35,545 bases of DNA, taken from assembly GCA_946401715.1 (NCBI GenBank), contig CAMIVF010000005.1, positions 1 through 35,545 on the forward strand, read 5' to 3'. The stretch is from an uncultured Clostridia bacterium (lineage in GTDB: Bacteria > Bacillota > Clostridia > Lachnospirales > Lachnospiraceae). Shown piece by piece: positions 20,018 through 29,568 of this stretch (position 1 is the stretch's first letter; each line of letters starts with the position of its first letter). The position numbers and the translations under genes are program-made. Under the pieces are notes generated by a model. The model did no database searches. It had not been told where the DNA came from and was given only the letters and a program-made list of their open reading frames with translations.

Positions 20018-22465
20018 ATGCTGAACGTTAGAAAGAGAAACGGATCGATCGTCCCGTTTGACGGAGACAAGATCCAGGCTGCGATGGAGAAGGCGTTTAA
20101 GGCGACAGGAACGCCGGTGCCGGCAGAGTATATCATGAACAAGATGCTCATGAACATCTATGCTCTGATGCGCACGGAGGATAATATCGTTGACATCGAG
20201 TCGATTCAGGACGCTGTGGAGCAGGTGCTTTCCGAGTCCGGTTTCTTCCGTGTATCCAAGGCGTACGTGCTGTACCGCAGCCAGAGAAAGAGCGTCCGTG
20301 AGGCGGCTTCCAGCGTGCTGGATTATTCCAAGCTGGTGCACGGATACCTGGACCGCCTTGACTGGAGAGTGAAGGAGAATTCCACGGTCCAGTACACGCT
20401 GGGCGGACTGATCCTTTCCAATTCCGGCGCGGTGACAGCGAATTACTGGCTCAACGAGATCTATGACAACGAGATTGCGCAGCTGCACAAGAAGGCGGCC
20501 ATTCATCTTCATGACCTGTCCATGCTGGCGCCCTACTGCGCCGGCTGGAACCTGAAGCAGCTGATCTGCGAGGGAATCAAGGGCGTATCCGGCAGGATCG
20601 CCTCCAGCCCCGCGAAGCATCTGTCCACGCTTTGCAACCAGATGGTCAACTTCCTGGGCATCATGCAGAATGAGTGGGCCGGCGCGCAGGCATTTTCCTC
20701 CTTCGATACGTATCTTGCGCCGTTCGTCCGCGTGGACAATCTGGATTACACAGGCGTGAAGCAGTGTGTGCAGAGCTTCATCTACGGCGTGAACACGCCT
20801 TCCAGATGGGGATGCCAGTCTCCGTTCACGAATGTCACGCTGGACTGGACTGTTCCGGAGGATCTGAAGAACCAGAAGGCGGTCGTCGGCGGCCGTGAGA
20901 TGGATTTCACCTACGGCGACTGCAAGAAAGAGATGGACATGATCAACAAGGCTTTCATTGAGATCATGACCGAGGGCGACGCGCAGGGACGCGGGTTCCA
21001 GTACCCGATTCCGACCTATTCCATCACGAAGGACTTCGACTGGGGGGAGAGCGAGAACAACAAGCTGCTCTTCGAGATGACCGCGAAGTACGGCACACCC
21101 TATTTCTCCAACTACGTAAACAGTGACATGAAGCCTTCCGATATCCGCTCCATGTGCTGCAGGCTTCGTCTGGATCTGCGCGAGCTGAAGCGCAGGAACG
21201 GCGGATTCTTCGGCGCCGGCGAATCGACCGGTTCCATCGGCGTTGTGACCATCAACCTGCCGCAGCTGGCCTATCTGTGCGAGACAGAGGAGGAGTTCTG
21301 GCAGAAGCTTGACTGGTTGATGGATGTCTGCGCCCGTTCGCTTCACACCAAGAGAGAGGTTGTCTCGAACCTGCTGAACGCCGGACTGTATCCGTACACG
21401 CAGGCATACCTCGGCACCTTTGAGAATCACTTCTCGACGATCGGCATCTGCGGCGGCAATGAGATGTGCCTGAACGCGAGATGGCTCGGCAAGGACCTGA
21501 CCCATAAGGAGAGCCAGGACTTCGTGGAGAAGATGCTGAACCATATGAGAGAGCGTCTGTCCGACTACCAGGAGAAGTATGCGCCGGAGCTGTTCAACCT
21601 GGAGGCGACGCCGGCAGAGTCTACGGCCTATCGTTTCGCGAAGCACGACCTGAGCCGCTTCCCGGACATCCACACGGCGAACGACAACGGCACGCCTTAT
21701 TACACCAACTCCACCAACCTTCCGGTTGGCACGACGGAGGATGTGTTTGACGCTCTGGATGTACAGGACCGTTTCCAGCCGCTGTATACGTCCGGAACCG
21801 TATTCCACACCTTCCTGGGCGAGAAGCTTCCGGACTGGAAGAGCGCAGCGATGCTGGTGAAGACGATTACGGATACCTACAAGCTGCCGTACGTGTCCAT
21901 CAGCCCGACCTATTCCGTCTGCCAGGATCACGGCTACATTGACGGAGAGCATTTTACATGTCCGATCTGCGGGAAAGAAGCAGAGGTGTATTCGAGGATT
22001 ACCGGATACTACAGGCCGGTGAAGAACTGGAATGACGGCAAGTCGCAGGAGTTCCGTGACAGGAAGGTCTACGACGCAAAGAAGTCTGTCCCGAAGAAGC
22101 GCAGGATGGTTTATGCAAACCAGCCTTGCTGCGGAGCGGATGATCCGGTTTCCTACCTCACAGAGGAGCTCACGCAGGAGCCGGCGGTCCGGGAGACTCC
22201 GGTCCTCATTACGACGAAGACCTGTCCGAAGTGCAAGATCATCCGCAGCTACATGGATGAGCATGGGATCGGCTATCGTGTGGTTGTAGCCGGAGAGGAA
22301 GAAGCAGACAGACTGATCGCGCAGTTCCGCGTCACGGCCGCGCCGACCCTGATCGGCATGGAGGGCGGACAGCAGAAGGCATATACTGACATTCCCGCGA
22401 TCCGTGCGTATCTGGATTCTGTGTATACCGGCCGGGAGCCTGTCAAAGCTGCGTCCGGACTGTAA
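20018..22465 (+). CDS. nrdD: Anaerobic (class III) ribonucleoside-triphosphate reductase with C-terminal glutaredoxin-like domain
   Basis: ATP-cone N-terminus (VRKRNGSIVPFDGDKIQAAMEKAF); glycyl-radical RITGYYRPVKNWNDGKSQEF; zinc motif HFTCPICGKEAEV; appended VLITTKTCPKCKIIRSYMDEHGIGYRVVVAG...TAAPTLIGMEGG. Start moved from 19979 to the ATG at 20018. Confidence 0.96.
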   Translation: MLNVRKRNGSIVPFDGDKIQAAMEKAFKATGTPVPAEYIMNKMLMNIYALMRTEDNIVDIESIQDAVEQVLSESGFFRVSKAYVLYRSQRKSVREAASSVLDYSKLVHGYLDRLDWRVKENSTVQYTLGGLILSNSGAVTANYWLNEIYDNEIAQLHKKAAIHLHDLSMLAPYCAGWNLKQLICEGIKGVSGRIASSPAKHLSTLCNQMVNFLGIMQNEWAGAQAFSSFDTYLAPFVRVDNLDYTGVKQCVQSFIYGVNTPSRWGCQSPFTNVTLDWTVPEDLKNQKAVVGGREMDFTYGDCKKEMDMINKAFIEIMTEGDAQGRGFQYPIPTYSITKDFDWGESENNKLLFEMTAKYGTPYFSNYVNSDMKPSDIRSMCCRLRLDLRELKRRNGGFFGAGESTGSIGVVTINLPQLAYLCETEEEFWQKLDWLMDVCARSLHTKREVVSNLLNAGLYPYTQAYLGTFENHFSTIGICGGNEMCLNARWLGKDLTHKESQDFVEKMLNHMRERLSDYQEKYAPELFNLEATPAESTAYRFAKHDLSRFPDIHTANDNGTPYYTNSTNLPVGTTEDVFDALDVQDRFQPLYTSGTVFHTFLGEKLPDWKSAAMLVKTITDTYKLPYVSISPTYSVCQDHGYIDGEHFTCPICGKEAEVYSRITGYYRPVKNWNDGKSQEFRDRKVYDAKKSVPKKRRMVYANQPCCGADDPVSYLTEELTQEPAVRETPVLITTKTCPKCKIIRSYMDEHGIGYRVVVAGEEEADRLIAQFRVTAAPTLIGMEGGQQKAYTDIPAIRAYLDSVYTGREPVKAASGL

Positions 22466-22499
22466 TCCCGGGCTGCGGCCTGCGGATGGAGGATGAATC

Positions 22500-23294
22500 G
22501 TGCGTCTTGCTGGACTGCAGAAACTGACATTACTTGACTTTCCAGGGCAGATTGCTTGTACGGTGTTTACACCGGGCTGCAATCTGCGCTGCCCTTTTTG
22601 CCACAACCCTGATCTGGTATTGCCGGCTCTTCTGTCAGAAGAAGATCTTCTGCCGGAAGAGATCTTTTTTGATTTCCTGCAAAAGCGGAAAGGAAAGCTG
22701 ACGGGTGTGGCGGTAACCGGAGGAGAACCTACGCTGCAGCCGGATCTTCCGCAGTTTTTGTCGCGGATCCGGGAGATGGGGTTTGGCGTGAAGCTGGACA
22801 CCAACGGCTTCCGTCCGCAGATCCTGAAGGAGATCGTGAATGCCGGCCTCGTGGACTATGTGGCGATGGACGTGAAGAACTGTCCCGGGAAGTATGCCCT
22901 GACAACCGGACGACCCGAGAAGCGGTCAGGCGAACTGTGGGATACGGTACTGGAGAGTATCTTCTTCCTGATGGAGGGGCACGTTGCCTATGAGTTCCGG
23001 ACGACGGTCGTCGGCGGTCTGCACACGACAGAGGACATCCGCCAGCTGGCGCAGCTGCTCAGAGGGGCGGACCAGTGGTATCTGCAGCAGTATCATCCGG
23101 CAGACGACGTCGTGGGAGACTTCCTGCCGAACGCAGGACTGGGAGGTGCCATGGGAGGTCATCTGCCGGCATCAGAGCCAGGACCGGAACCCGGCAGAAC
23201 ATCAGGCCTGTATGAGCCGTCCTTTCAGATGATGAACGAGATGCGCAGCGCGGCTTCTGCGTATGTTCCGTCCGTGCGGACACGGGGGATATAA
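22500..23294 (+). CDS. nrdG: Anaerobic ribonucleotide reductase activating protein (radical SAM)
   Basis: CX3CX2C motif TPGCNLRCPFCHNPDLV; VAVTGGEPTLQPDL; directly downstream of nrdD. GTG start. Confidence 0.92.
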   Translation: MRLAGLQKLTLLDFPGQIACTVFTPGCNLRCPFCHNPDLVLPALLSEEDLLPEEIFFDFLQKRKGKLTGVAVTGGEPTLQPDLPQFLSRIREMGFGVKLDTNGFRPQILKEIVNAGLVDYVAMDVKNCPGKYALTTGRPEKRSGELWDTVLESIFFLMEGHVAYEFRTTVVGGLHTTEDIRQLAQLLRGADQWYLQQYHPADDVVGDFLPNAGLGGAMGGHLPASEPGPEPGRTSGLYEPSFQMMNEMRSAASAYVPSVRTRGI

Positions 23295-23440
23295 GGTTGA
23301 ACCAGGTATTGTGGATGGAAATTCCATGCCGCAACGAAGAAGCCGTGCTGCCGCTGACGGCGCCGGAGTTTCTCAGGGAGCACGAAATACGAAACAAGCC
23401 GTAATGGACTATGGCAGCCTAATCATTTGATCACATAAAA

Positions 23441-23488
23441 AAACACCAGCAGCCGGAGAGGGAGATCTCGTTTTCGCTGCTGGTGTTT
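23441..23488. terminator. Bidirectional terminator between nrdG and the convergent secreted-protein gene
   Basis: aaacaccagcagc (23441-23453) / gctgctggtgttt (23476-23488), flanked by A- and T-rich tracts. Confidence 0.8.
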
Positions 23489-23525
23489 CTTTGGGAGGGT
23501 ACACTATGAAAAGCGGACTGTATTT

Positions 23526-24026
23526 TTATTCGCCCACGGAATCTTCTGTGTAATCTGAGGGTTCTACGCTGAAGCGCGAACTTACGGCATCCGGATCTTC
23601 TCCGGGCATGACGGAAATCATGAAATATGCGTTTGGTCCGACAGAGAAGAAATAGTCGGTTGATCCGTCTTCTTCTGTGTAGGAGAAGCTCCGCGCAAAT
23701 TCTCTGTAGTTTTCCTGGGAAGGGGCACCTGCTACGTACTCATCAAACACTTCCTTCTCGAGCGTTACGCCGAGCGCATTTGCCGGTGCGTTCTCGTCAA
23801 CCTTGCCGTCATAGAGATACACGGCACCATGTGCAAATTCAGCTGACCAGCCTCCGGTCAGGTCTACGGTTATCCGGACTTCATTTTCCCCCTGATCCAG
23901 CCATGCCGAGGCTGTCTGTTCATAGGTGGGAAACCATTCTGACTCTGTCTCAGAACCAAATCCGACGGTTGTAAGTCCCAAAGCGAATGTGGCGGCGCCT
24001 ATCAGCGCGATTGCTGCTTTTTTCAT
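23526..24026 (-). CDS. Small secreted protein of unknown function
   Basis: Signal peptide MKKAAIALIGAATFALGLTTVGFG; aaggagg RBS before the ATG at 24026 (supplied ORF extends to 24059). Confidence 0.8.
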   Translation of the reverse strand: MKKAAIALIGAATFALGLTTVGFGSETESEWFPTYEQTASAWLDQGENEVRITVDLTGGWSAEFAHGAVYLYDGKVDENAPANALGVTLEKEVFDEYVAGAPSQENYREFARSFSYTEEDGSTDYFFSVGPNAYFMISVMPGEDPDAVSSRFSVEPSDYTEDSVGE

Positions 24027-24194
24027 AAGAACCTCCTTTTTGTCCGGATGTACAGGCATCGGGATGTTTTGTTCTGCCTGGAAAAGTTGTGTCAGTCTGC
24101 TTATTGATACGAGGCTTTTTCAGGAAGAGCCAAGAAAATACGATTATCTGCAGAGGATGGCTAAGAATAAAGCGCTCCGGGTATGCTGTCAAAA

Positions 24195-24223
24195 TTGCAA
24201 GAGCCTGAGGCGTCTGCTATAAT
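24195..24223 (+). promoter_or_regulatory. Promoter of dapA
   Basis: TTGCAA (24195-24200), 17-nt spacer, TATAAT (24218-24223). Confidence 0.7.
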
Positions 24224-24290
24224 CGGTGAAGAGATTCATCACAGACAGACGATACAGAAGGAAAACGATCGTTGATAAAGGAGGATGGTT

Positions 24291-25175
24291 ATGGCGATAT
24301 TCAAGGGAGCCGGAGTTGCGATTGTCACTCCTATGAATGCGGATGAGAGTGTAAATTATGAAAAACTGCAGCAGCTTCTGGAGGAGCAGATTGCCGGCGG
24401 AACCGACGCGGTGATCATCTGCGGAACGACCGGTGAGTCTGCCTGCCTGACGGTGGAGGAGCATCTGGATGTCATCAAGGCCTGCATCGAATATGTTGAC
24501 CATCGCATCCCTGTGATTGCGGGTACCGGATCCAACTGCACGAGAGATGCGATCCATATGTCGCAGGAAGCGGAACAGATGGGCGCGGACGGTCTTCTGT
24601 GCGTCACGCCGTATTACAACAAGGCGACGCAGAAGGGCCTGATTGAGCACTATACAAAGATTTCGGATGCGGTGCACACGCCGATTATCCTTTACAATGT
24701 ACCGAGCCGTACCGGCTGCAACCTTCAGCCGGAGACGATTGCCTACCTTGCGAAGAACACGGAGCATGTGCGTGCGGTCAAGGCTGCAAGCGGGAATATT
24801 TCCCAGATCGCGAAGGTCAAGGCGCTTGCGGGAGACAAGATCGACCTGTACTCCGGCAATGACGACCAGATCGTTCCGATTCTCTCTCTGGGAGGCATCG
24901 GCGTGATCTCTGTTCTGTCGAATGTCGCGCCGCGTCAGACGCACGAGATCTGCCAGGCGTGGTTTGACGGTGAGATTGAGAAGAGCGCGCGTCTCCAGCT
25001 GGAGGCGATCGATATGATAGAAGCGCTGTTCTGTGAGGTGAACCCGATTCCGGTCAAGACGGCGATGAACCTGCTGGGCAAGGAGGTCGGGCCGCTGCGC
25101 GCGCCGCTGTGCGAGATGGAACCGAAGAACCTTGAGAGACTGAAGAAGTCCCTGCAGGGATATGGCCTTTTATAA
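24291..25175 (+). CDS. dapA: 4-hydroxy-tetrahydrodipicolinate synthase
   Basis: GAGVAIVTPMNADESVNYEKL; ICGTTGESACLTVEEH; VTPYYNKATQKGLIEHY; ILYNVPSRTGCN. ATG at 24285 lies inside the RBS; 24291 preferred. Confidence 0.97.
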   Translation: MAIFKGAGVAIVTPMNADESVNYEKLQQLLEEQIAGGTDAVIICGTTGESACLTVEEHLDVIKACIEYVDHRIPVIAGTGSNCTRDAIHMSQEAEQMGADGLLCVTPYYNKATQKGLIEHYTKISDAVHTPIILYNVPSRTGCNLQPETIAYLAKNTEHVRAVKAASGNISQIAKVKALAGDKIDLYSGNDDQIVPILSLGGIGVISVLSNVAPRQTHEICQAWFDGEIEKSARLQLEAIDMIEALFCEVNPIPVKTAMNLLGKEVGPLRAPLCEMEPKNLERLKKSLQGYGLL

Positions 25176-25276
25176 GTATTAGAATGACACAGTCTGGCAG
25201 TCTTCGCCCATACGGGCGGTACAGACACCAGCGGCGTTCCTGGACAGCAGGAAAGAAGGAAAGAAGAGGCTTTTGC

Positions 25277-26032
25277 ATGACAAAGATACTGTTGACCGGC
25301 TGCAGCGGCCGGATGGGGAAAGTAATTACAGAGCTGGCAAAGGCGGATCCGGACGTGGAGATTGCTGCCGGCATTGATGTGGTGAAGGAGAACGGCTGCA
25401 GTTATCCGGTGTATGGCAGCTTTGGCGAGGTGCAGGAAGAAGCTGACGTGATTGTCGACTTCAGCTCGCCCAGGGTATTCGACACGATGATGGACTATGC
25501 GCTGGAGCACCGGATTCCGGTTGTGGTCTGCACCACGGGACTGTCTGAGGAGCAGATCAGCAGGCTCCGGGAAGACGCGAAACAGATTGCGGTTCTTCGC
25601 TCCGCGAACATGTCTCTCGGCGTCAACCTGCTTCTGAAGCTGGTGCGCGAGGCGGCAGAGAAGCTCGCGCCGGAGGGATACGATATTGAGATCGTAGAGC
25701 GCCATCACAATCAGAAGAAGGATGCGCCCAGCGGTACGGCGCTGGCGCTGGCGGACAGCATCAATGAAGGCCTGGACAATGCCTATGAATATACGTTTGA
25801 CCGTTCAGGGCGTCTGGAGAAGCGCCGGGAGAAGGAAATCGGCATCAGCGCGGTCCGCGGAGGAAACATTCCCGGAACACACGAGGTGATCTTCGCAGGA
25901 ACGGACGAACTCGTCGAATTCCACCACATCGCTTATTCCCGGAGCATTTTCGGAAAAGGAGCCCTGACAGCAGCGAAGTTCCTTGCGGGAAAGAGCGCGA
26001 AGATGTATAGTATGGCAGATGTGATCGGGTAA
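25277..26032 (+). CDS. dapB: 4-hydroxy-tetrahydrodipicolinate reductase
   Basis: MTKILLTGCSGRMGKVI; VVCTTGLSEEQI; EIVERHHNQKKDAPSGTALALAD. Start moved from 25184 to 25277. Confidence 0.96.
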   Translation: MTKILLTGCSGRMGKVITELAKADPDVEIAAGIDVVKENGCSYPVYGSFGEVQEEADVIVDFSSPRVFDTMMDYALEHRIPVVVCTTGLSEEQISRLREDAKQIAVLRSANMSLGVNLLLKLVREAAEKLAPEGYDIEIVERHHNQKKDAPSGTALALADSINEGLDNAYEYTFDRSGRLEKRREKEIGISAVRGGNIPGTHEVIFAGTDELVEFHHIAYSRSIFGKGALTAAKFLAGKSAKMYSMADVIG

Positions 26033-26167
26033 TCCGGTCCGGAACCATCGCACATGCACCGGATCATCCGGTCCGGAATCGACATAACGCATGCAAGAGG
26101 GTATCACTTTGTGATATCCCGAAATACTTCTGATCAACGGAAACACTTGGGGGAGACAGGACAGATT

Positions 26168-27487
26168 ATGCTGAAGGTAACCAAATTCGGCGGCAGCTCG
26201 CTTGCCAGCGCGGAGCAGATGGCAAAGGTCGGGGAGATCATACGATCCGATCCGGACAGGAGATTTATCATTCCTTCCGCTCCCGGCAAGCGGTATTCTG
26301 ACGACACAAAGGTCACGGATATGCTGTACCGGTGCTATGACAAGGCATCGGAGGGAAAGGACATCAGCGAGGATATCCGCCGGATTGCGTCCCGGTATCA
26401 GGAGATTATAGACGGGCTGGGGCTGAATCTGTCGCTGGACGAAGAGTTCGACGTGATCGAGGACTACTTCCGGAGACGGGCAGGGCGTGATTACGCGGCC
26501 AGCCGCGGAGAGTACCTGAACGGAATCGTCCTGGCAAATTATCTGGGCTGCAGGTTCATAGACGCCAGGGAGGTAATCCTGTTTGATGCGCATGGGAACT
26601 TTGACGCGGCGCTCACCAACGATGTCTGCCGCGAGCGGCTGAGGAACGTCGGCACCGCCGTCATTCCCGGATTCTACGGAGCGATGCCGGACGGAAGTAT
26701 CAAGACCTTCTCCAGAGGCGGTTCCGATATCACGGGATCCATCATTTCCCGCGCCGTGCGGGCCAATGTCTACGAGAACTGGACGGACGTATCGGGCTGC
26801 CTGGCCTGCGATCCGCATATCATCGAAAACCCGGAAGTCATCGAGACGGTGACCTACCGGGAGCTGCGGGAGCTTTCCTACATGGGTGCGTCTGTGCTGC
26901 ATGAGGATGCGATCTTCCCGGTCCGCGCAGAGGGAATCCCGATCAACATCCGCAACACCAACCGGCCGGATGACCATGGTACCCTGATCGTGGAGTCCAC
27001 CGTGCGCAGCCCGCGCCATGTGATCACCGGCATCGCCGGCAGGACGGGCTTCTGCTCGGTTACGATCGACAAAGCGATGATGAACTCCGAGATCGGTTTC
27101 GGCCGCCGCGTGCTCCAGGTTTTTGAGGAAAATGAGATTTCCTTCGAGCATACACCGTCCGGAATTGATACCTTCTCGGTACTGGTGCATCAGGAGGAAT
27201 TTGCCGATAAAGAGCAGGATGTGATTGCCGGGCTACACAGGGCAGTCAATCCGGATAACATCTATCTGGAGTCAGACCTTGCGCTTGTGGCCATCGTGGG
27301 GCGCGGCATGAAGAATGCCCGCGGTACCGCGGGAAGGCTGTGCACGGCGCTCGCCGATGCCGGCATCAACATCAAGATGATCGACCAGGGCTCCAGCGAG
27401 CTGAACATCATCGTCGGCATCGCGAATGAAGATTTCAAACATGCGATCCGCGCGATCTATCATGAGTTCATAGAGAAAGATCAGTGA
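26168..27487 (+). CDS. lysC: Aspartate kinase (with C-terminal ACT domains)
   Basis: LKVTKFGGSSLASAEQM; FSRGGSDITGSIISRAV; GMKNARGTAGRLCTALADAGINIKMIDQGSSELNIIVGI. Start moved from 26054 to the ATG at 26168. Confidence 0.94.
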   Translation: MLKVTKFGGSSLASAEQMAKVGEIIRSDPDRRFIIPSAPGKRYSDDTKVTDMLYRCYDKASEGKDISEDIRRIASRYQEIIDGLGLNLSLDEEFDVIEDYFRRRAGRDYAASRGEYLNGIVLANYLGCRFIDAREVILFDAHGNFDAALTNDVCRERLRNVGTAVIPGFYGAMPDGSIKTFSRGGSDITGSIISRAVRANVYENWTDVSGCLACDPHIIENPEVIETVTYRELRELSYMGASVLHEDAIFPVRAEGIPINIRNTNRPDDHGTLIVESTVRSPRHVITGIAGRTGFCSVTIDKAMMNSEIGFGRRVLQVFEENEISFEHTPSGIDTFSVLVHQEEFADKEQDVIAGLHRAVNPDNIYLESDLALVAIVGRGMKNARGTAGRLCTALADAGINIKMIDQGSSELNIIVGIANEDFKHAIRAIYHEFIEKDQ

Positions 27488-27511
27488 GTGTTTCCTGAGA
27501 GCGCTTAACAC

Positions 27512-27555
27512 AACCGGGGAGTCCCCGCCGATTCAGGCAGGGACTCCCCGGTTTC
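27512..27555 (+). terminator. Terminator after lysC
   Basis: aaccggggagtccc (27512-27525) / gggactccccggtt (27540-27553). Confidence 0.7.
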
Positions 27556-27658
27556 ATACAGGTATGAACTCAGCTGCGGCAATCATCCTGCCGCGGTAAT
27601 GATTCGGTCACAGGAATGGTTCATGCCCGGAAAGCGGAGCAGTGAACCTTCTGCCGGT

Positions 27659-29377
27659 TTACGAAGCCGGATCCATGATCTTTGCCAGCGTCGCCGCGAC
27701 GACGTTCGCTGTGTCTGCGACCAGCTCGGCATCTACAACAGGATAGTCGGAAGGTACGAAATTCACGTCCGATCCGGGCAGGTCAGCGCCTTCTTCTGCG
27801 CTGCCTTCCGGCGTTAATGCATTTTCCGGATCGACAAGCTCGTCAGCTGCGCCGGTCAGATTCGATGCCTCCAGCTCTACGACACCGTCTGCACCTGCAT
27901 CTGCACTCGTCTGATCCGGTGCCTCGGCCAGGCCAAGCGCGATCGTCTCCTCGAAGCTTGCACTGTCAAGGGCGGGCATATACTGGCTCAGGGTGACAGA
28001 ATGAATCGATGCGTTCGCAAAGCTGTTCATGGTTGGCGTGCTGCCCTTCAGATAGCTCCAGGCTTCGGGCATCGGAACCTGAATGGCTTCACTGCCCTCA
28101 TCGGAATCCTCTTCTTCGTCCAGATAATCAGCGGTATCAATCTCAAGCGCACCGTCATCAGACAGCTCACCTGCCTGCGCGGCAGCGATCTGCTCGGCTG
28201 TCCTTTCATCAATGTATCCGTCGGAACTCTGGCCGACTTCCACCCAGGTTCCGTCATCGTCATCATCGTAGTCACTTTCCTCAAGCCGGGCAGTCAGCAG
28301 GTCGTTGTTAAGACCTAGCTGCTGGACCATGTTGCCCAGAGAATTCGGCTCACCTGTCAGCGTCTTCAGGACATAAGGGGTGTCCGAGTCATAGCCGACA
28401 CGCTCAACACTCAGAACACCGGTGATGCGCGAACGGTTCTCATCACTCAGGGAAGCAATGAAATTCTGCGCGCCGTATCCGCCGTCCTCTTCGCCGGAAA
28501 GGAAGAGGAAACAGATATCCGTATCCGTCACAACCTCGGACAGGATCCGCGCCGTCTCCATCAGGGCAGCAGCGCCTGACTTGTCATTGGCGAAAGGATC
28601 GTCCTCGGAAGGGGAACGCTTCGAGTCGAAGTGTGTCACGATCAGCACGATATCCCTCTTCCGGTTGTTCCTGGAATTCGCCCCGCGCTCGGCAAGCACA
28701 TTGACGCCGGGCGCATCCACACCGTCTTCGTTCAGCACACCCTCATGGAATGCCTGCTCCTGAACGGTATAGCCCATAGATCCAAGCCTGGATTCGATAT
28801 AGGCGGCAACCGTCAGTTCACCGTCGGAACCGGTCGGGCTGTCCACCTCACTCATCGAGTCAAGATATTCCTGTATGCGGTCCGGGCTGGCAGCGATCAG
28901 ACGGCCGGGACTCTCAGAGAAAGGTTCCGTCTCAACTTCGTCCGCGTCTCCTTCATCGAGCTGCAGATCGTAGTATTCCTCGTCATCTTCCTCTTCATCC
29001 TCATCGCCGCGGTAGGCGCCGCTTCCGCCGATGCCGGTACCCGGCCTGCCGGTAGAATTCTTTCCTGTCAGGGCGCCGAGACTCGCGATCTTTTCAAGGA
29101 CCTTCGTGTTTCCGGATTCCATGGCATCCTGAAGCGTGTCCATCGGCACGCCGGCGTTGTACTGGACATCGTCACCCGTATCCTCGAAGAGGGATCCGCC
29201 GTCATCCGCGTCGTATCCGCTGTCGACATAGGAACCGTCATCATCAAAATCCGAATAAGAATCATCGTAGTCGATCATATCGTCCGCGGATACCACTGTG
29301 CTGCAGGACAGAAGCGAGACAGCACAGGCCAGCGCGGCCACTGTTTTCCCTATTCGTATCAGTTCTTTTCTCTTCAT
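27659..29377 (-). CDS. Exported M28-family-like metallopeptidase homologue with acidic low-complexity N-terminus
   Basis: MKRKELIRIGKTVAALACAVSLLSCSTVVSA signal sequence; IVLIVTHFDSKRSPSEDDPFANDKSGAAALMETARIL and FLFLSGEEDGGYGAQNFI are M28-like. Start moved from 29428. Confidence 0.75.
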   Translation of the reverse strand: MKRKELIRIGKTVAALACAVSLLSCSTVVSADDMIDYDDSYSDFDDDGSYVDSGYDADDGGSLFEDTGDDVQYNAGVPMDTLQDAMESGNTKVLEKIASLGALTGKNSTGRPGTGIGGSGAYRGDEDEEEDDEEYYDLQLDEGDADEVETEPFSESPGRLIAASPDRIQEYLDSMSEVDSPTGSDGELTVAAYIESRLGSMGYTVQEQAFHEGVLNEDGVDAPGVNVLAERGANSRNNRKRDIVLIVTHFDSKRSPSEDDPFANDKSGAAALMETARILSEVVTDTDICFLFLSGEEDGGYGAQNFIASLSDENRSRITGVLSVERVGYDSDTPYVLKTLTGEPNSLGNMVQQLGLNNDLLTARLEESDYDDDDDGTWVEVGQSSDGYIDERTAEQIAAAQAGELSDDGALEIDTADYLDEEEDSDEGSEAIQVPMPEAWSYLKGSTPTMNSFANASIHSVTLSQYMPALDSASFEETIALGLAEAPDQTSADAGADGVVELEASNLTGAADELVDPENALTPEGSAEEGADLPGSDVNFVPSDYPVVDAELVADTANVVAATLAKIMDPAS

Positions 29378-29568
29378 TTTATTAACCACTCCCCAATATG
29401 TAACATGAAACAGGGCTGCAAAGAGCATACTATTCCTTATACATCTCTAATATACGGCAAAGTGCGGAAAAACGCAAATGTGCAGGCATTATTGACGTAA
29501 AAAAACCGTGGTGATAAACTCAGAAATAATGAGCGGATTCATCAGCTTGAGAAAGGCGGGGTTGGATT

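Noticed and set aside
19904-22804. 966-aa ORF on the - strand
   Set aside because: Antisense to nrdD/nrdG; Arg/His/Leu-rich shadow translation with no family features.
25805-27190. 461-aa ORF on the - strand
   Set aside because: Antisense to dapB/lysC, which have clear family motifs; shadow ORF.
28631-29500. 289-aa + strand ORF opposite the M28-like gene
   Set aside because: Antisense to a signal-peptide-bearing CDS with M28 motifs; no supporting features of its own.
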